Source: Bradyrhizobium murdochi (GTDB lineage Bacteria; Pseudomonadota; Alphaproteobacteria; Rhizobiales; Xanthobacteraceae). From it: DNA of 64,000 nucleotides. The notes under the pieces are model-generated. The model saw nothing but the letters and a program-made list of their open reading frames with translations, did not search any database and was not told where the DNA came from. The stretch spans positions 354,751 to 418,750 of the forward strand of contig NZ_AXAU01000002.1 of assembly GCF_000472965.1 (NCBI RefSeq), written 5' to 3'. This document shows, piece after piece, positions 16,418-26,069 of the stretch (within the stretch, counting starts at the first letter, position 1; each line of letters begins with the position of its first letter). The translations under genes were made by a program, and so were the position numbers.

Positions 16418-18583
16418 TCAAGTGACGGGCGCATTCAGACGAAAGGCATTCTCGACGATACGCAGTCCCACCTCGCCGCCGAGCGACATCAGCGACTCCG
16501 GGTGAAACTGCACGCCGCCGACCGGCAAGGTCTTGTGCTCGATCGCCATCGCGACGCCGTCCTCGGTGGTCGCGGTGACCTCGAGAACATCGGGCACGGT
16601 GTCGCGCTCGACATAGAGCGAATGATAGCGGCCGATCACGATCTGATTCGGCAGGTTCTGCATCAGCCGTCCGCCGCGCACCTGAACCCGCGACGGCCGT
16701 CCATGCGCCGGCTGAGTGAGCTGACCGAGCTGGCCGCCAAAATACTCGCCGATCGCCTGCACGCCGAGGCAGACACCGAAGATCGGCAGTTTTCGGTCCA
16801 GCGCCGTTCCAATGGTCTTCGAGATTCCAAAATCCTCCGGACGACCCGGGCCCGGCGACAAGACCAGGAGATCCCAGCCCTTCCGCTTCAGCATCTCCTG
16901 TGCATGCACGTGCCGGACCACGGTTACGCTTGCGCCGACCTGCCGGAAATAATCCGCCAGCATATGAACAAAACTGTCGTCGTGGTCGATCAAGAGCACC
17001 TTGCGGCCCGAGCCGGTCGCGTCGGGCGCAAAGGTCGACAGCGGCTTCGGCGCGTCGCCCCGCAGTGCCTGGAACAGCGCAGCCGCCTTCACCTGGCACT
17101 CGCGATCTTCCGCGGCCGGATCGGAATCGAACAGGCAAGTGGCGCCGACGCGCACTTCGGCCAGCCCATCCTTCATGCGGATGGTACGGATGGTCAGCCC
17201 GGTGTTGATGCTGCCGTCGAAATTCACGGCGCCGATGGCGCCGGCATACCAGCGCCGCGACGAACGCTCATTGTCCTCGACGAACTGCATGGCCCACAAT
17301 TTCGGCGCACCGGTCACGGTAACCGCCCAGGCGTGCGTCAGGAAGGCATCCAGCGCATCGAAGCCCGGGCGCAGCATGCCTTCGACGTGGTCCACGGTGT
17401 GGAACAGCTTCGAATAGGTTTCGATCTGCCGCCGCGCCAGCACCTTGATCGTGCCGGGGATGCAGACGCGCGCCTTGTCGTTGCGGTCAACGTCGGTGCA
17501 CATGTTGAGCTCGAACTCGTCCTTTTCCGAGTTCAGCAATTGCCTGATTTGCTCGGCATCGCCGATCGCATCGACGCCGCGCGCAATCGTGCCCGAAATC
17601 GGGCAGGTCTCGACCCGGCGGCCGTCGGAGCGCACGAACATTTCCGGCGAGGCCGACACCAAAAATTCGCCGTCTCCGAGATTCATCAGCGCGCCATAGG
17701 GCGACGGGTTGATGCGGCACAGCCGCTGGAACACCTCCGCCGGCGAACGCTCGCAGGGCTCGGCGAAGAGTTGCCCCGGCACCGCCTCGAACAGGTCGCC
17801 GCGCGCGAACGCCGCACGCGCGACCTCGACCGTTGCCTGATATTCGCCGGGCGCATGATCGGCAAATCCCTGCCGCGGTGTTTTGGCGTAAACGCTCTCG
17901 TCGGTGTCGCGCGGCAGGCCCTGGGTGGACCTTCCCTTCCAGGAGAAATCGTAGCTCAACACCACGCCACGGCCGGTGGCACGGTCGTAGGCCAGAAGGC
18001 GATCCGGCACGTAGAGCACGATATCGCGCTGGTCAGCCTCCCGCGCCCGCTTCTGCACGAGGTCCTCGATCTGGAACACGAGGTCGTAGGCGAAGGCGCC
18101 GAACAGGCCGAGCAGCGGATCGTCGTTTGCGGTGAAGGCGGCGACGAGATCGCGCACCAGCGACATCACGCTGGCACGGCGGGTGCGCTGGTCTTCCTCG
18201 ACCGGCGCGGCGCCGCGGATGATGTGGCCGGCCAATCGCCGCTCGCTCCGCTCCGAAATGACGACGCAGGGCTCGCGCAACACATCGCCGAGGAAGGCGA
18301 TCAGCACCTCACCGCGCGCGTTCAGCGCTTGGAGCGAGAAATTCGAGCCGGCCGTTTCCAGCACCAGCGGTGGATCGGCAAAGCCGAGGTCAAAGCTTTC
18401 GTAACGTCCCGGCACCGTGGTGCCGGAGGACAGCACCACGCCACGGCGGCGATCGAGCAGCTCGATCAGGTCGTCAAGGCGCTTGGCGTTGCCGGTGAAC
18501 TGCTCGACGGCGCGCAAAATCGCCAGACCGCCGCTGGTCCGGTATTCGCTGTGCTCCGGCAGGGAGAAGGCTGTCCTGTTCAT
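16418..18583 (-). CDS. trpE(G): anthranilate synthase, fused components I and II, TrpE(G)
   Basis: 721 residues. Residues 1 to about 510 are the chorismate-binding component I ([38 protein letters not shown]). From about 525 ([18 protein letters not shown]) it is the glutamine amidotransferase, with oxyanion and nucleophile segment [15 protein letters not shown] (Cys near 600) and catalytic His/Glu in [10 protein letters not shown] (near 694). The fusion makes anthranilate from chorismate and glutamine in tryptophan synthesis and is the form known in rhizobia. A leader peptide and attenuator precede it, so control by tryptophan is expected. Confidence 0.97.
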   Translation of the reverse strand: MNRTAFSLPEHSEYRTSGGLAILRAVEQFTGNAKRLDDLIELLDRRRGVVLSSGTTVPGRYESFDLGFADPPLVLETAGSNFSLQALNARGEVLIAFLGDVLREPCVVISERSERRLAGHIIRGAAPVEEDQRTRRASVMSLVRDLVAAFTANDDPLLGLFGAFAYDLVFQIEDLVQKRAREADQRDIVLYVPDRLLAYDRATGRGVVLSYDFSWKGRSTQGLPRDTDESVYAKTPRQGFADHAPGEYQATVEVARAAFARGDLFEAVPGQLFAEPCERSPAEVFQRLCRINPSPYGALMNLGDGEFLVSASPEMFVRSDGRRVETCPISGTIARGVDAIGDAEQIRQLLNSEKDEFELNMCTDVDRNDKARVCIPGTIKVLARRQIETYSKLFHTVDHVEGMLRPGFDALDAFLTHAWAVTVTGAPKLWAMQFVEDNERSSRRWYAGAIGAVNFDGSINTGLTIRTIRMKDGLAEVRVGATCLFDSDPAAEDRECQVKAAALFQALRGDAPKPLSTFAPDATGSGRKVLLIDHDDSFVHMLADYFRQVGASVTVVRHVHAQEMLKRKGWDLLVLSPGPGRPEDFGISKTIGTALDRKLPIFGVCLGVQAIGEYFGGQLGQLTQPAHGRPSRVQVRGGRLMQNLPNQIVIGRYHSLYVERDTVPDVLEVTATTEDGVAMAIEHKTLPVGGVQFHPESLMSLGGEVGLRIVENAFRLNAPVT

Positions 18584-18629
18584 GTGATCCTCTTACGAAA
18601 CCTCGGGAGGGCGCGCCACACAGGACAAA

Positions 18630-18663
18630 CGAAGGAACCGTCGCACTGCGATGGCGACCTTCG
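18630..18663 (-). promoter_or_regulatory. second leader hairpin upstream of trpE(G)
   Basis: On the minus strand CGAAGG...CCTTCG encloses GTCGC...GCGAC, followed by TTTGT. It lies between the attenuator T-run and the trpE(G) start. It could be a second pause or terminator element or an RNA-stability hairpin; function is inferred only from shape. Confidence 0.4.
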
Positions 18664-18670
18664 ACGATTG

Positions 18671-18709
18671 AAAAAATGAAATCGCACCGGCCACCTCTTA
18701 GGAGGTGCG
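18671..18709 (-). terminator. trp attenuator: competing hairpins and T-run
   Basis: Minus-strand RNA after the Trp codons can fold as CACCTC-CTAA-GAGGTG (18692-18707) or as CGCACC...GGTGCG (18704-18709 with 18683-18688). The two share bases and exclude one another; the second is followed by GCGATTTCATTTTTT. Overlap of the first arm with the leader peptide stop codon is what ribosome-controlled attenuation needs. Confidence 0.7.
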
Positions 18710-18745
18710 CCACCAGAGACGGCAGGGGGCAACAACAGTGCTCAT
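18698..18745 (-). CDS. trpL: trp leader peptide TrpL
   Basis: A 15-residue open frame, MSTVVAPCRLWWRTS, with two adjacent tryptophan codons (TGG TGG) four codons before the stop, directly ahead of overlapping hairpins and trpE(G). This is the classic attenuator layout. In Sinorhizobium the trpE(G) leader also begins at or next to the transcription start and the released leader RNA acts in trans (established for that genus; for this strain it is inference). No Shine-Dalgarno sequence fits between the predicted start of transcription and the ATG, which suggests leaderless translation. Confidence 0.82.
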   Translation of the reverse strand: MSTVVAPCRLWWRTS

Positions 18746-18752
18746 GGGAACC

Positions 18753-18781
18753 TAATCACCATCCGGCGGAGGCGATGTCAA
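18753..18781 (-). promoter_or_regulatory. sigma-70-type promoter of trpL-trpE(G)
   Basis: On the minus strand TTGACA (18781-18776) and TGATTA (18758-18753) are separated by 17 bases. Transcription would begin about 7 bases further, at 18746 or 18745, that is on the first base of the trpL ATG. Confidence 0.7.
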
Positions 18782-18858
18782 GGGAGGGATGGGCCAGGAA
18801 GCCCGCCCCAGACCCAACTTTGGGTGGTTAGCGGTCAGATGTGTCGCCCAACAAACCG

Positions 18859-18885
18859 CGTCGTCCCTGCGTTTCGCAGGGACGA
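18859..18885. repeat. perfect intergenic hairpin
   Basis: GTCGTCCCTGC-GTTTC-GCAGGGACGAC, an 11-base-pair stem, lies 17 bases past the stop of the epimerase gene. It resembles the core of a Bradyrhizobium palindromic repeat. No T-run follows on the minus strand, so it is weak as a Rho-independent terminator. Confidence 0.6.
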
Positions 18886-18902
18886 CAGTTGGGTTTGCGG
18901 CG

Positions 18903-19805
18903 CTACTCCCGATAACACCCGCTCTCGATCTCCTCGATCAGTCCCCGCGCCTTCGGCTGCCAACCAAGCTCCTGTCGCGCGCGTTTTGCCCGCACCCTGC
19001 TGTTCGACGCCATCGTGTCCTCGGCCGTGCCCTCGCCCCATTCGGCGGCGGCTTCGGCCATCGACATCGCCGTCGGCGGCCCTGCAAAACCCAGCATGCG
19101 GTTGATGGCCTCGCACGCTTCATGCATCGAATTCTCGCCGTTCTCGGCGAAATAGAAGCTGCCTGTCGGCGCCTTCTCGATGGCAAGCGCGTAGAGCGTC
19201 ACGAGATCGTCGATATGCACGTTCGACCAGATGTTCTCGCCGGGCCCGGCATGTGCGGCGTTGCCGCGCTTTTTTGCGAGATTGATCAGCAACGGCACCT
19301 GCACGCTGTCTCGCCCAGCGCCAAGGCCTCTGCCATAGATCAGGCTCGGACAGATGATCACCGGCCGACATTCGTTATCGCGATGGGACAGAATGAACTC
19401 GTTCAGCGCGACCCGCGCTGCGCGCGCGGGCGATGGCGTAATCGGCGTGTCTTCGTCGAAGGTCGCATCCGATCGCTGGCCCTTGGCGCGGGTGCCCACG
19501 ATGCTCGATCCCGATGTGTGGATGAACGGCTTGCCGCTTCCGGCGAGTGCGCCGAGCAGGCTTTCGACCGCGCCTCTGTGATCCGCGCTCGCCGCATTGA
19601 CGACAATTTCGGCGGCCTGCGCGGCTTGCGCCAGGATTTCCCTGTCGTCGAGCGTTCCAAGCAAGGGCTGGACGCCTCGCGCGCGAACCGCTTCGGCTTT
19701 TTCAGGCGAGCGAACCAATCCGGTCACCTGATGTCCGGCGGCAATGAGATGAGCCGCAACCGAACCGCCGATATAGCCCGATGCACCCGTGCAGAAGATT
19801 TTCAT
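18903..19805 (-). CDS. NAD-dependent epimerase/dehydratase family protein
   Basis: 300 residues. An extended SDR fold begins with the nucleotide motif GASGYIGGSVA (7-17), then VVNAASADH, a catalytic serine region IHTSGSSIVG and CPSLIYGRGLG in place of the usual YxxxK surroundings. I do not see a clear YxxxK motif; YGRG and RAARVALNEF are the nearest, so it may be an atypical, reductase-like or regulatory member. The substrate is unknown. It lies 33 bases downstream of the dienelactone hydrolase gene on the same strand, implying a shared transcript. Confidence 0.85.
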   Translation of the reverse strand: MKIFCTGASGYIGGSVAAHLIAAGHQVTGLVRSPEKAEAVRARGVQPLLGTLDDREILAQAAQAAEIVVNAASADHRGAVESLLGALAGSGKPFIHTSGSSIVGTRAKGQRSDATFDEDTPITPSPARAARVALNEFILSHRDNECRPVIICPSLIYGRGLGAGRDSVQVPLLINLAKKRGNAAHAGPGENIWSNVHIDDLVTLYALAIEKAPTGSFYFAENGENSMHEACEAINRMLGFAGPPTAMSMAEAAAEWGEGTAEDTMASNSRVRAKRARQELGWQPKARGLIEEIESGCYRE

Positions 19806-19838
19806 GCGCGGCCAACCCTTCGCCGAGATGCGCTCAAC

Positions 19839-20513
19839 TTAGCCAAGATGCTTCCTGAAAAATTCCGTCGCCCGGCCCCAGGCAAGCTCGGCGGCCTGGC
19901 GGTCATGCACGGCCATGCGCTGCTCGTTCACGAAGGCATGTTCGGCATCGTAGCGGAACAGCTCAAGCGACTTGCCGGCGTCCTTCATCGCCTTTTCGAA
20001 GGCGTCGACCGCGGCCGGCGTGCACCAGTCGTCCTTGTTGGCGAAATGCGCCTGCAGCGGGATTTTCACGTCGGCAGGTTTGGCGGCCTGCTCCGGCGGG
20101 ATACCGTAGAATACGACGCCCGCCGCGAACTCCGGAATCTTGGTCGCGCCGATGATGGTTACGGCGCCGCCGAGGCAGAAGCCGGTGAGTCCCACCTTGG
20201 CGCCGTTGCGTGCGAGATATTGCGCGGCGCCACGTACATTTTGGGTAGTGGCGTCCATGAAATCCAGCGAGTTCATCTGCGCGTTGGCCGCGTCCGTATC
20301 GTGATACGGCACCACGACGCCCTTGTAGAGATCGGGCGCCAGCGCATCGAAGCCGGCTACCGCAAAGCGGTCGCACAGGCCCTTGATGTTCTCCGACAGG
20401 CCCCACCATTCCTGCACCACCACCACGCCCGGCGCGTTGCCGCGCGCGGCATTGGCGAGAAAGCCGGCGGTTTCCTTGCCGTCCGGACGCTTGAAGGTGA
20501 TGTGGGTGCCCAT
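19839..20513 (-). CDS. dienelactone hydrolase family protein
   Basis: 224 residues with an alpha/beta-hydrolase fold. The nucleophile is a cysteine in the elbow TGFCLGGAV (residues about 110-118), as in true dienelactone hydrolases. The acid is likely in ANKDDWCTP and the histidine in DAEHAFVNE. The N-terminal VVVVQEWWGL is also typical of the family. The family opens dienelactone in chlorocatechol breakdown, but many members have other ester substrates and no catechol genes are nearby. It is transcribed with the epimerase gene that follows. Confidence 0.9.
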   Translation of the reverse strand: MGTHITFKRPDGKETAGFLANAARGNAPGVVVVQEWWGLSENIKGLCDRFAVAGFDALAPDLYKGVVVPYHDTDAANAQMNSLDFMDATTQNVRGAAQYLARNGAKVGLTGFCLGGAVTIIGATKIPEFAAGVVFYGIPPEQAAKPADVKIPLQAHFANKDDWCTPAAVDAFEKAMKDAGKSLELFRYDAEHAFVNEQRMAVHDRQAAELAWGRATEFFRKHLG

Positions 20514-20606
20514 GGGTTCCTCCGCTGACTTCTCGATCGGTTGCAGCCATTTTGGCCGCTGCGGGATTGGGACGCAATCGCCCGCCGGCGCATTGCTGGG
20601 CCCAAC

Positions 20607-20630
20607 AAAAAAGCCCCCGAAGGGGCCTTT
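20607..20630 (-). terminator. Rho-independent terminator of the bc1 operon
   Basis: On the minus strand AAAGGCCCC-TTCG-GGGGC is followed by six T (20612-20607), 27 bases past the fbcH stop codon. It is a stable stem with a tetraloop and U-tract. Confidence 0.85.
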
Positions 20631-20656
20631 CCGAATTCATGACGCTTCAATGAAGC

Positions 20657-22729
20657 TCAGTGGGCGTTGGCCCAGACCTTCTTCTTGGTGAAGTACAGCA
20701 AGACGGTGAGCAGGATCAGGAACACGAACACCTGCAGGCCGAGCTGCTTGCGCGCCTCCATGTGCGGCTCTGCGGCCCACATCAGGAAGTGGGTGACGTC
20801 CTTGGCGTACTGCGCAACCGTGGCCGGCGAGCCGTCGTCGTAGGTGACCTGACCGTCGCTCAACGGCTTCGGCATCTTGATGGCGTGGCCGGGGAAGTAG
20901 GTGTTGTAGAAGGACCCTTCCGGCAGATTGAAGCCAGCCGGCGGCTTGTCCTCATAGCCCTGCAACAGCGCCGTGACGTAGTCCGGTCCCTGCTCCTGAT
21001 ACTGGGTGAAGAAGTCGATCAGGAACATCGGGAAGCCACGGCTGTAGCTGCGCGCCTTGGTGATCAACGACAGGTCCGGTGGAAAAGCGCCGCCATTGGC
21101 CGCGCGCGCCGCCTGCTCGTTGGGGAACGGCGACGGGAAATAATCGGCGGGCCGACCCGGCCGCTCGAACATCTCGCCCTGGTCGTTCGGGCCGTCCTTG
21201 ACCTTGTATTCGGAGGCGAACGCCTGGGCCTGCGCCACCGAGTAACCGGGACCGCCGGCTTCGGCGAGATTGCGGAAGGCGACGAACGACAGGCCATGGC
21301 AGGATGCGCAGACTTCCTTGTAGACCTTCAGACCGCGCTGCATGGCGCCGCGGTCGAACTTGCCGAACGGGCCTGAAAACGACCACTTCTGGGCCGGCGG
21401 CTTGGTGCTGCCTTCGGCGGCCCGGGCGCTCTCGGCGCCGCCCAGCAGCAGACCGCCTGCCACCATCAGCGCGATGACGGTCGAGACCATCGGCGCCGGC
21501 TTGCCGCCCGTCTTTGCCAGCACGTCGTCCGCGATCGAGTTCGGCACCGGGCGGGGCTTCTCGATCCGAGCTAGCAACGGCAGCAAGATCAGGAAATAGG
21601 CGAAGTAGAGGAAGGTCAGGATGCGGCCGACGATGACGTAGATGCCCTCCGGCGGCTGCGCGCCGAGATAGCCGAGCCCGATGCAGACGACAACGAACAT
21701 CCAGAAGAACTGCTTGGCCAGCGGACGATATTTCGACGAGCGGGTCTTGGCGCTATCGAGCCAGGGCAGGAACGCCAGGATGAGGATCGCGCCGAACATC
21801 GCCACGACGCCGGCAAGCTTGTTCGGGATCGAGCGCAGGATCGCGTAGAACGGCAGATAGTACCATTCCGGCACGATGTGGGCGGGCGTTACCGCGGGAT
21901 TGGCCGGGATGTAGTTCTCGGCGTCGCCGAGATAGTTCGGCATGTAGAAGATGAACCAGGCGAAGAACAGCAGGAAGCACGAGACGCCGAACATGTCCTT
22001 CATGGTCGCGTAAGGCGTGAACGGCACCGTGTCCTTTTCCGTCTTCGCCTCGACGCCGGCCGGATTGTTCTGGCCCGCCACGTGCAGTGCCCAGATGTGC
22101 AACACGACGACGCCGGCGATCACGAACGGCAGCAGGTAGTGCAGCGAGAAGAAGCGGTTCAGCGTCGGATTGCCGACGGCATAGCCGCCCCACAACAGCG
22201 TCACGATGCTCTCGCCGAAATAGGGCACGGCCGAGAACAGGTTGGTGATCACGGTGGCACCCCAGAAGCTCATCTGGCCCCACGGCAGCACGTAGCCCAT
22301 GAAGCCGGTTGCCATCATCAGGAGATAGATGATGACGCCGAGGATCCAGAGCACTTCACGCGGCTCCTTGTACGATCCGTAATAAAGGCCGCGGAACATG
22401 TGAATGTAGACAGCGAAAAAGAACATCGAGGCGCCGCTGGCGTGGATGTTGCGCAGCAGCCAGCCGTAATTGACATCGCGGACGATGAGTTCGACCGACT
22501 TGAACGCCATGTCGGCATGCGGCGTGTAGTGCATCGCCAGGATCACGCCGGTCAGGATCTGCACGACCAGCATGAACGAAAGGATGGCGCCGAACGTCCA
22601 CCAGTAGTTCAGGTTACGCGGCGTCGGATACGCCACGAACGACGAATGCATGAGTCCCATGATTGGGAGGCGCCGTTCGATCCACTTCAAGGCGGGATTG
22701 GTCGGCTGGAAATCGGATGGTCCGCTCAT
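20657..22729 (-). CDS. fbcH: fused cytochrome b / cytochrome c1 of the bc1 complex
   Basis: 690 residues. Residues 1 to about 405 are cytochrome b, with membrane helices, [14 protein letters not shown] and the quinol-site motif [11 protein letters not shown] linker contains an internal signal sequence ([14 protein letters not shown]...ESARA) and is followed by cytochrome c1 with the haem site CASCH (from Cys474) and a C-terminal membrane anchor ending KKKVWANAH. In B. japonicum the fusion is processed to separate b and c1 proteins (established). It carries electrons from quinol to cytochrome c in the inner membrane. It follows the Rieske gene by 68 bases. Confidence 0.98.
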   Translation of the reverse strand: MSGPSDFQPTNPALKWIERRLPIMGLMHSSFVAYPTPRNLNYWWTFGAILSFMLVVQILTGVILAMHYTPHADMAFKSVELIVRDVNYGWLLRNIHASGASMFFFAVYIHMFRGLYYGSYKEPREVLWILGVIIYLLMMATGFMGYVLPWGQMSFWGATVITNLFSAVPYFGESIVTLLWGGYAVGNPTLNRFFSLHYLLPFVIAGVVVLHIWALHVAGQNNPAGVEAKTEKDTVPFTPYATMKDMFGVSCFLLFFAWFIFYMPNYLGDAENYIPANPAVTPAHIVPEWYYLPFYAILRSIPNKLAGVVAMFGAILILAFLPWLDSAKTRSSKYRPLAKQFFWMFVVVCIGLGYLGAQPPEGIYVIVGRILTFLYFAYFLILLPLLARIEKPRPVPNSIADDVLAKTGGKPAPMVSTVIALMVAGGLLLGGAESARAAEGSTKPPAQKWSFSGPFGKFDRGAMQRGLKVYKEVCASCHGLSFVAFRNLAEAGGPGYSVAQAQAFASEYKVKDGPNDQGEMFERPGRPADYFPSPFPNEQAARAANGGAFPPDLSLITKARSYSRGFPMFLIDFFTQYQEQGPDYVTALLQGYEDKPPAGFNLPEGSFYNTYFPGHAIKMPKPLSDGQVTYDDGSPATVAQYAKDVTHFLMWAAEPHMEARKQLGLQVFVFLILLTVLLYFTKKKVWANAH

Positions 22730-22797
22730 TGATGCGATCCTGAGGAAGTAAAACGACGCAACGGCTTAAGGGCGGTCTCGGACTGGCGTCCGAGCCC

Positions 22798-23328
22798 TTA
22801 GCCGATCTGGATTTTGGTATCGGAAACGAAGGTGTAGGGCGGCACGGCCAGATTGGTCGGCGCAGGTCCCTGCCGAATCCGGCCCGACGTGTCGTACACC
22901 GAACCGTGGCACGGACAGAAGAAGCCGTCGTACTGGCCCTCATGGGCGATCGGGATGCAGCCGAGGTGGGTGCAGATGCCGACGACGACCAGCCACTGGT
23001 CATGGCCCGGCTTGACCCGCGCCTCGTCGCTCTGCGGATCGGGCAGGCTCGACACCGACACCGCGCGGGCTTCTTCGATCTGCTTCTTGGTCCGGTGGCT
23101 GATGTAGATCGGCTTGCCGCGCCAGAACACCTTGATGTCCTGTCCTTCGGCGATTGGGGTCAGGTCGACCTCGATCGGCGCACCGGCCGCGACCGTGGAG
23201 GCATCCGGATTCATCTGGGAAACCAGCGGCCACACCGTGGCAGCCGCGCCTACGGAAGCGACGGCTCCCGTTGCAACATAAAGAAAATCACGGCGTGTCG
23301 GATGGTCCGCCGAAGACGCTGTCGTCAC
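22798..23328 (-). CDS. petA: Rieske iron-sulphur protein of the bc1 complex
   Basis: 176 residues when started at GTG 23328 (reading [10 protein letters not shown]), the same length as FbcF of B. japonicum; the open frame runs 71 codons further up without family match. [11 protein letters not shown] (11-21) is an uncleaved Tat signal-anchor, followed by a membrane helix. The 2Fe-2S ligands lie in CTHLGC and CPCHGS. It is the high-potential subunit that shuttles electrons from quinol to cytochrome c1. First gene of the fbcFH operon. Confidence 0.97.
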   Translation of the reverse strand: MTTASSADHPTRRDFLYVATGAVASVGAAATVWPLVSQMNPDASTVAAGAPIEVDLTPIAEGQDIKVFWRGKPIYISHRTKKQIEEARAVSVSSLPDPQSDEARVKPGHDQWLVVVGICTHLGCIPIAHEGQYDGFFCPCHGSVYDTSGRIRQGPAPTNLAVPPYTFVSDTKIQIG

Positions 23329-23609
23329 GATCTCAAGCCCTTTCTTGTCTGCAGCCAGCGGAACCGCCCCGGACCCGCGCAAACGCGCGCCCCGGAGGAG
23401 GCTGCCGGCGCCCGCGGCCCCCGCGGCGGCAGAAAAACCGCTTTTCCTCCCCCCATTCCGGCGGAACAAGCAGTCCAGAATCGTTCTATTGGCACCCTTG
23501 CCGTGAGAGCGCAAGCCCGCTATCGGCTCGATAGCGTGCAATGCACTAAATCGGCGCCCGGCCGTGATTTATTCGAAACATTTCATTCGCGCCACCAAAG
23601 CCTGACACC
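23329..23609. other. divergent promoter region between petA and trmL
   Basis: A 281-base non-coding gap between two divergent genes. It holds the start regions of fbcFH and of the trmL-queE-queD-hemF run. No palindromic repeat or recognisable operator was found, and the open frames crossing it are extensions of shadow frames. Confidence 0.5.
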
Positions 23610-24095
23610 ATGCAGATTGCGCTTTTCCAGCCCGACATCCCCCAGAACACCGGGACGATTCTGCGCCTGTGTGCCTGCCTGGGCGTGGCCGCCCATATCA
23701 TTGAGCCAGCGGGATTCCCGACCTCTGACCGGCATTTCCGCCGCGCGGGAATGGACTATCTCGATCACGTCGTCCTTACCCGCCATGACTCATGGCCAAA
23801 ATTCGAGCAATGGCGTAACGAGGCTGGTTCCCGGCTGGTGCTGTTTACGACCAAAGCGGCCGGTTCCTATCTGGATTTCCGCTATCGAAGTGACGACGTC
23901 CTATTATTCGGGCGGGAATCCGCAGGAGTTACCGACGAGGTCGTCTCCGCGGCCGACGCTCGGGTGACGATCCCGATAAGGCCGGGCTTGCGTTCGCTCA
24001 ATGTGGCGATGGCGGCCGCCATGGCACTAGGCGAGGCGATGCGTCAGACGGGTCATCCGATTGCAGGCGAGATCGGGTCCAAGGAGAAGGTGTGA
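23610..24095 (+). CDS. trmL: tRNA (cytidine(34)-2'-O)-methyltransferase TrmL
   Basis: 161 residues. A SPOUT-fold methyltransferase marked by MQIALFQPDIPQNTGTILRL (1-20), RRAGMDYLD, the knot motifs LLFGRESAGVTDEV and IPIRPGLRSLNVAMAAAM. It 2'-O-methylates the wobble base of tRNA-Leu species using SAM. Its stop codon overlaps the GTG start of queE by four bases, so a tRNA-modification operon is formed. Confidence 0.95.
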   Translation: MQIALFQPDIPQNTGTILRLCACLGVAAHIIEPAGFPTSDRHFRRAGMDYLDHVVLTRHDSWPKFEQWRNEAGSRLVLFTTKAAGSYLDFRYRSDDVLLFGRESAGVTDEVVSAADARVTIPIRPGLRSLNVAMAAAMALGEAMRQTGHPIAGEIGSKEKV

Positions 24096-24724
24096 GCTAC
24101 GCGGTCAAGGAAATATTTCTGACGTTGCAGGGCGAAGGCGCGCATGCCGGCCGCGCGGCCGTGTTTTGCCGTTTTTCCGGCTGCAACCTCTGGAGCGGCC
24201 GCGAACAGGACCGCGCGAGCGCCACCTGCCAGTTCTGCGATACCGACTTTGTCGGCACCGACGGCACGCTCGGCGGTCGCTATGCCACGGCGGACGAACT
24301 CGCCGACACCATCGCCGCGCAATGGACCGGCGAGAATACCAACCGCTACGTGGTCCTGACCGGCGGCGAGCCTCTGCTGCAGGTCGATCCCCCCTTCATC
24401 GATGCGCTGCATGCGCGCGGCTTCGCCATTGGCATCGAGACCAACGGCACGATCGAACCGCCCGAAGGGATCGACTGGGTCTGCGTCAGTCCGAAAGCCG
24501 GCGCCGAGCTCGTGGTGCGCCGCGGCCACGAATTGAAGCTGGTCTATCCGCAGACGGGCGCGGCGCCGGAAGATTTTGCGAGGCTCGATTTCGAGCGCTT
24601 TTCGCTGCAGCCGATGGATGGACCCGACGTGCTCGAAAACACCGCGCGTGCGGTCGACTACTGCCTGCGCCATCCGCAATGGCGGCTCAGCCTGCAGACG
24701 CACAAGACACTTGGCATCAGATAG
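24092..24724 (+). CDS. queE: 7-carboxy-7-deazaguanine synthase QueE
   Basis: 210 residues, GTG start in a GTGA overlap with trmL. The radical-SAM cluster cysteines are 31, 46 and 49 (C-x14-C-x2-C), the expanded spacing described for Burkholderia-type QueE rather than CX3CX2C. Other marks are IFLTLQGEGAHAGRAAVFCR near the start and LTGGEPLLQ for SAM binding. It converts 6-carboxytetrahydropterin to 7-carboxy-7-deazaguanine for queuosine. It is followed after 16 bases by queD. Confidence 0.96.
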   Translation: MSYAVKEIFLTLQGEGAHAGRAAVFCRFSGCNLWSGREQDRASATCQFCDTDFVGTDGTLGGRYATADELADTIAAQWTGENTNRYVVLTGGEPLLQVDPPFIDALHARGFAIGIETNGTIEPPEGIDWVCVSPKAGAELVVRRGHELKLVYPQTGAAPEDFARLDFERFSLQPMDGPDVLENTARAVDYCLRHPQWRLSLQTHKTLGIR

Positions 24725-24740
24725 GATTTAGATTTTCAAG

Positions 24741-25106
24741 ATGTGGGAACTGACGAAATCGTTTCGCTTCGAAGCTGCGCATTCCCTGAAGGGAACGACC
24801 TTCGGCGCGGCCAGCGAGGAAATTCACGGCCACTCGTTTCGCGCCGAAGTGAGCGTGCGCGGCACGCCCGACCCGGAAACCGGCATGGTGCTCGATCTCG
24901 GCCTGCTCGAACGCAGCATGGAAGAAGTTCGGAAAGTACTCGACCACAAGCTCCTCAACAAGGTCGAGGCGCTGGGGACTCCGACGCTGGAAAACATTTC
25001 GCGCTACATCTTCGAGCGGGTCCAGCACGCAGGCCAGGTCATCCGCGTCAGCGTTCATCGCGACAGTTGCAACGAGAGCTGCACGTATTTCGGGCCGCAG
25101 GGCTGA
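24741..25106 (+). CDS. queD: 6-carboxytetrahydropterin synthase family protein QueD
   Basis: 121 residues of the tunnelling fold. Zinc ligands are His14 (FEAAHSL) and His29/His31 (IHGHSF). The family pathway role is the step before QueE. Unusually, the catalytic cysteine normally four residues before HGH is a serine (Ser25), and Glu26-Glu27 follow; the only cysteines are at the C-terminal end (SCNESC). An E-x2-HGH pattern is known in PTPS-III-type members, so the chemistry may differ. Position between queE and hemF supports a queuosine role. Confidence 0.9.
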   Translation: MWELTKSFRFEAAHSLKGTTFGAASEEIHGHSFRAEVSVRGTPDPETGMVLDLGLLERSMEEVRKVLDHKLLNKVEALGTPTLENISRYIFERVQHAGQVIRVSVHRDSCNESCTYFGPQG

Positions 25107-25112
25107 GCGCCA

Positions 25113-26000
25113 ATGGACATGTCAGTCATCGAGGATCGCAAGACACGCGCGAGAGCTTGGTTCGAAGCGCTGCGCAACGACATCTGTGCGGCCTTCGAAA
25201 AGCTGGAAGACGACGCGCCGCCCGCCCTCTATCCCGGCGAGGCCGGTCGCTTCGTGCGCACGCCCTGGGACCGCACCGACCACACCGGCAAGCCCGGCGG
25301 CGGCGGGGTGATGTCGATGATGCGCGGGCGGCTGTTCGAGAAGGTCGGCGTGCACTGCTCGACCGTGCATGGCGAGTTCGCACCGGAATTCCGCGCGCAG
25401 ATACCCGGCGCGGCCGACGATCCCAGGTTCTGGGCGTCGGGCATTTCGCTGATTGCGCACATGCGTAACCCGCACGTGCCGGCGGTGCACATGAACACCC
25501 GCTTCGTGGTCACCACCAAGGCCTGGTTCGGCGGCGGGGCGGATCTGACGCCGGTGCTCGACCGCCGGCGCACCCAGGATGACCCCGACACGCTCGCCTT
25601 CCATCAGGCGATGAAGGAGGCCTGCAGGGGATCGAACGGCGTCGCCGATTACGACAAGTACAAAAAATGGTGCGACGAATATTTCTATCTGCCGCACCGC
25701 AAGGAAGCGCGCGGCATCGGCGGCATCTTCTACGACTGGCACGATTCAGGTGACTGGGACGCCGACCTCGCCTTTACCCAGGAGGTCGGCCGCGCCTTCC
25801 TGAAAATCTATCCTGAACTGGTCCGCCGCAATTTCGCCCTTCCCTGGAATGCCGCCGACCGCGAGGAACAGTTGATCCAGCGCGGGCGCTACGTCGAGTT
25901 CAACCTGCTCTATGATCGCGGCACGATCTTTGGGCTAAAGACTGGCGGCAATGTGGATTCCATCCTCTCGTCGATGCCGCCGGAGGTAAAGTGGCCATGA
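25113..26000 (+). CDS. hemF: oxygen-dependent coproporphyrinogen III oxidase
   Basis: 295 residues. Family blocks seen are [85 protein letters not shown] and [18 protein letters not shown]. It oxidatively decarboxylates coproporphyrinogen III in haem synthesis, in the cytoplasm, and needs O2. It starts 6 bases after queD, so it is probably translated from the same transcript. Confidence 0.96.
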   Translation: MDMSVIEDRKTRARAWFEALRNDICAAFEKLEDDAPPALYPGEAGRFVRTPWDRTDHTGKPGGGGVMSMMRGRLFEKVGVHCSTVHGEFAPEFRAQIPGAADDPRFWASGISLIAHMRNPHVPAVHMNTRFVVTTKAWFGGGADLTPVLDRRRTQDDPDTLAFHQAMKEACRGSNGVADYDKYKKWCDEYFYLPHRKEARGIGGIFYDWHDSGDWDADLAFTQEVGRAFLKIYPELVRRNFALPWNAADREEQLIQRGRYVEFNLLYDRGTIFGLKTGGNVDSILSSMPPEVKWP

Positions 26001-26069
26001 TCGCATGATCGGGTTGTCATGACTGATCGCTATGGTGCGATTCGTGTCATGTAATCCGAGGAGTAGATC

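Noticed and set aside
16502..18679. 725-codon open frame on the plus strand opposite trpE(G)
   Set aside because: It mirrors the codons of a gene with an unmistakable product, has no recognisable domain, and such long antisense frames are common in GC-rich DNA.
18789..20528. 579-codon plus-strand frame across the epimerase and dienelactone hydrolase genes
   Set aside because: Spans two clear minus-strand genes and the gap between them; no domain seen.
23329..23541. 71-codon extension of the Rieske protein
   Set aside because: Length and Tat anchor of the family fit the GTG at 23328.
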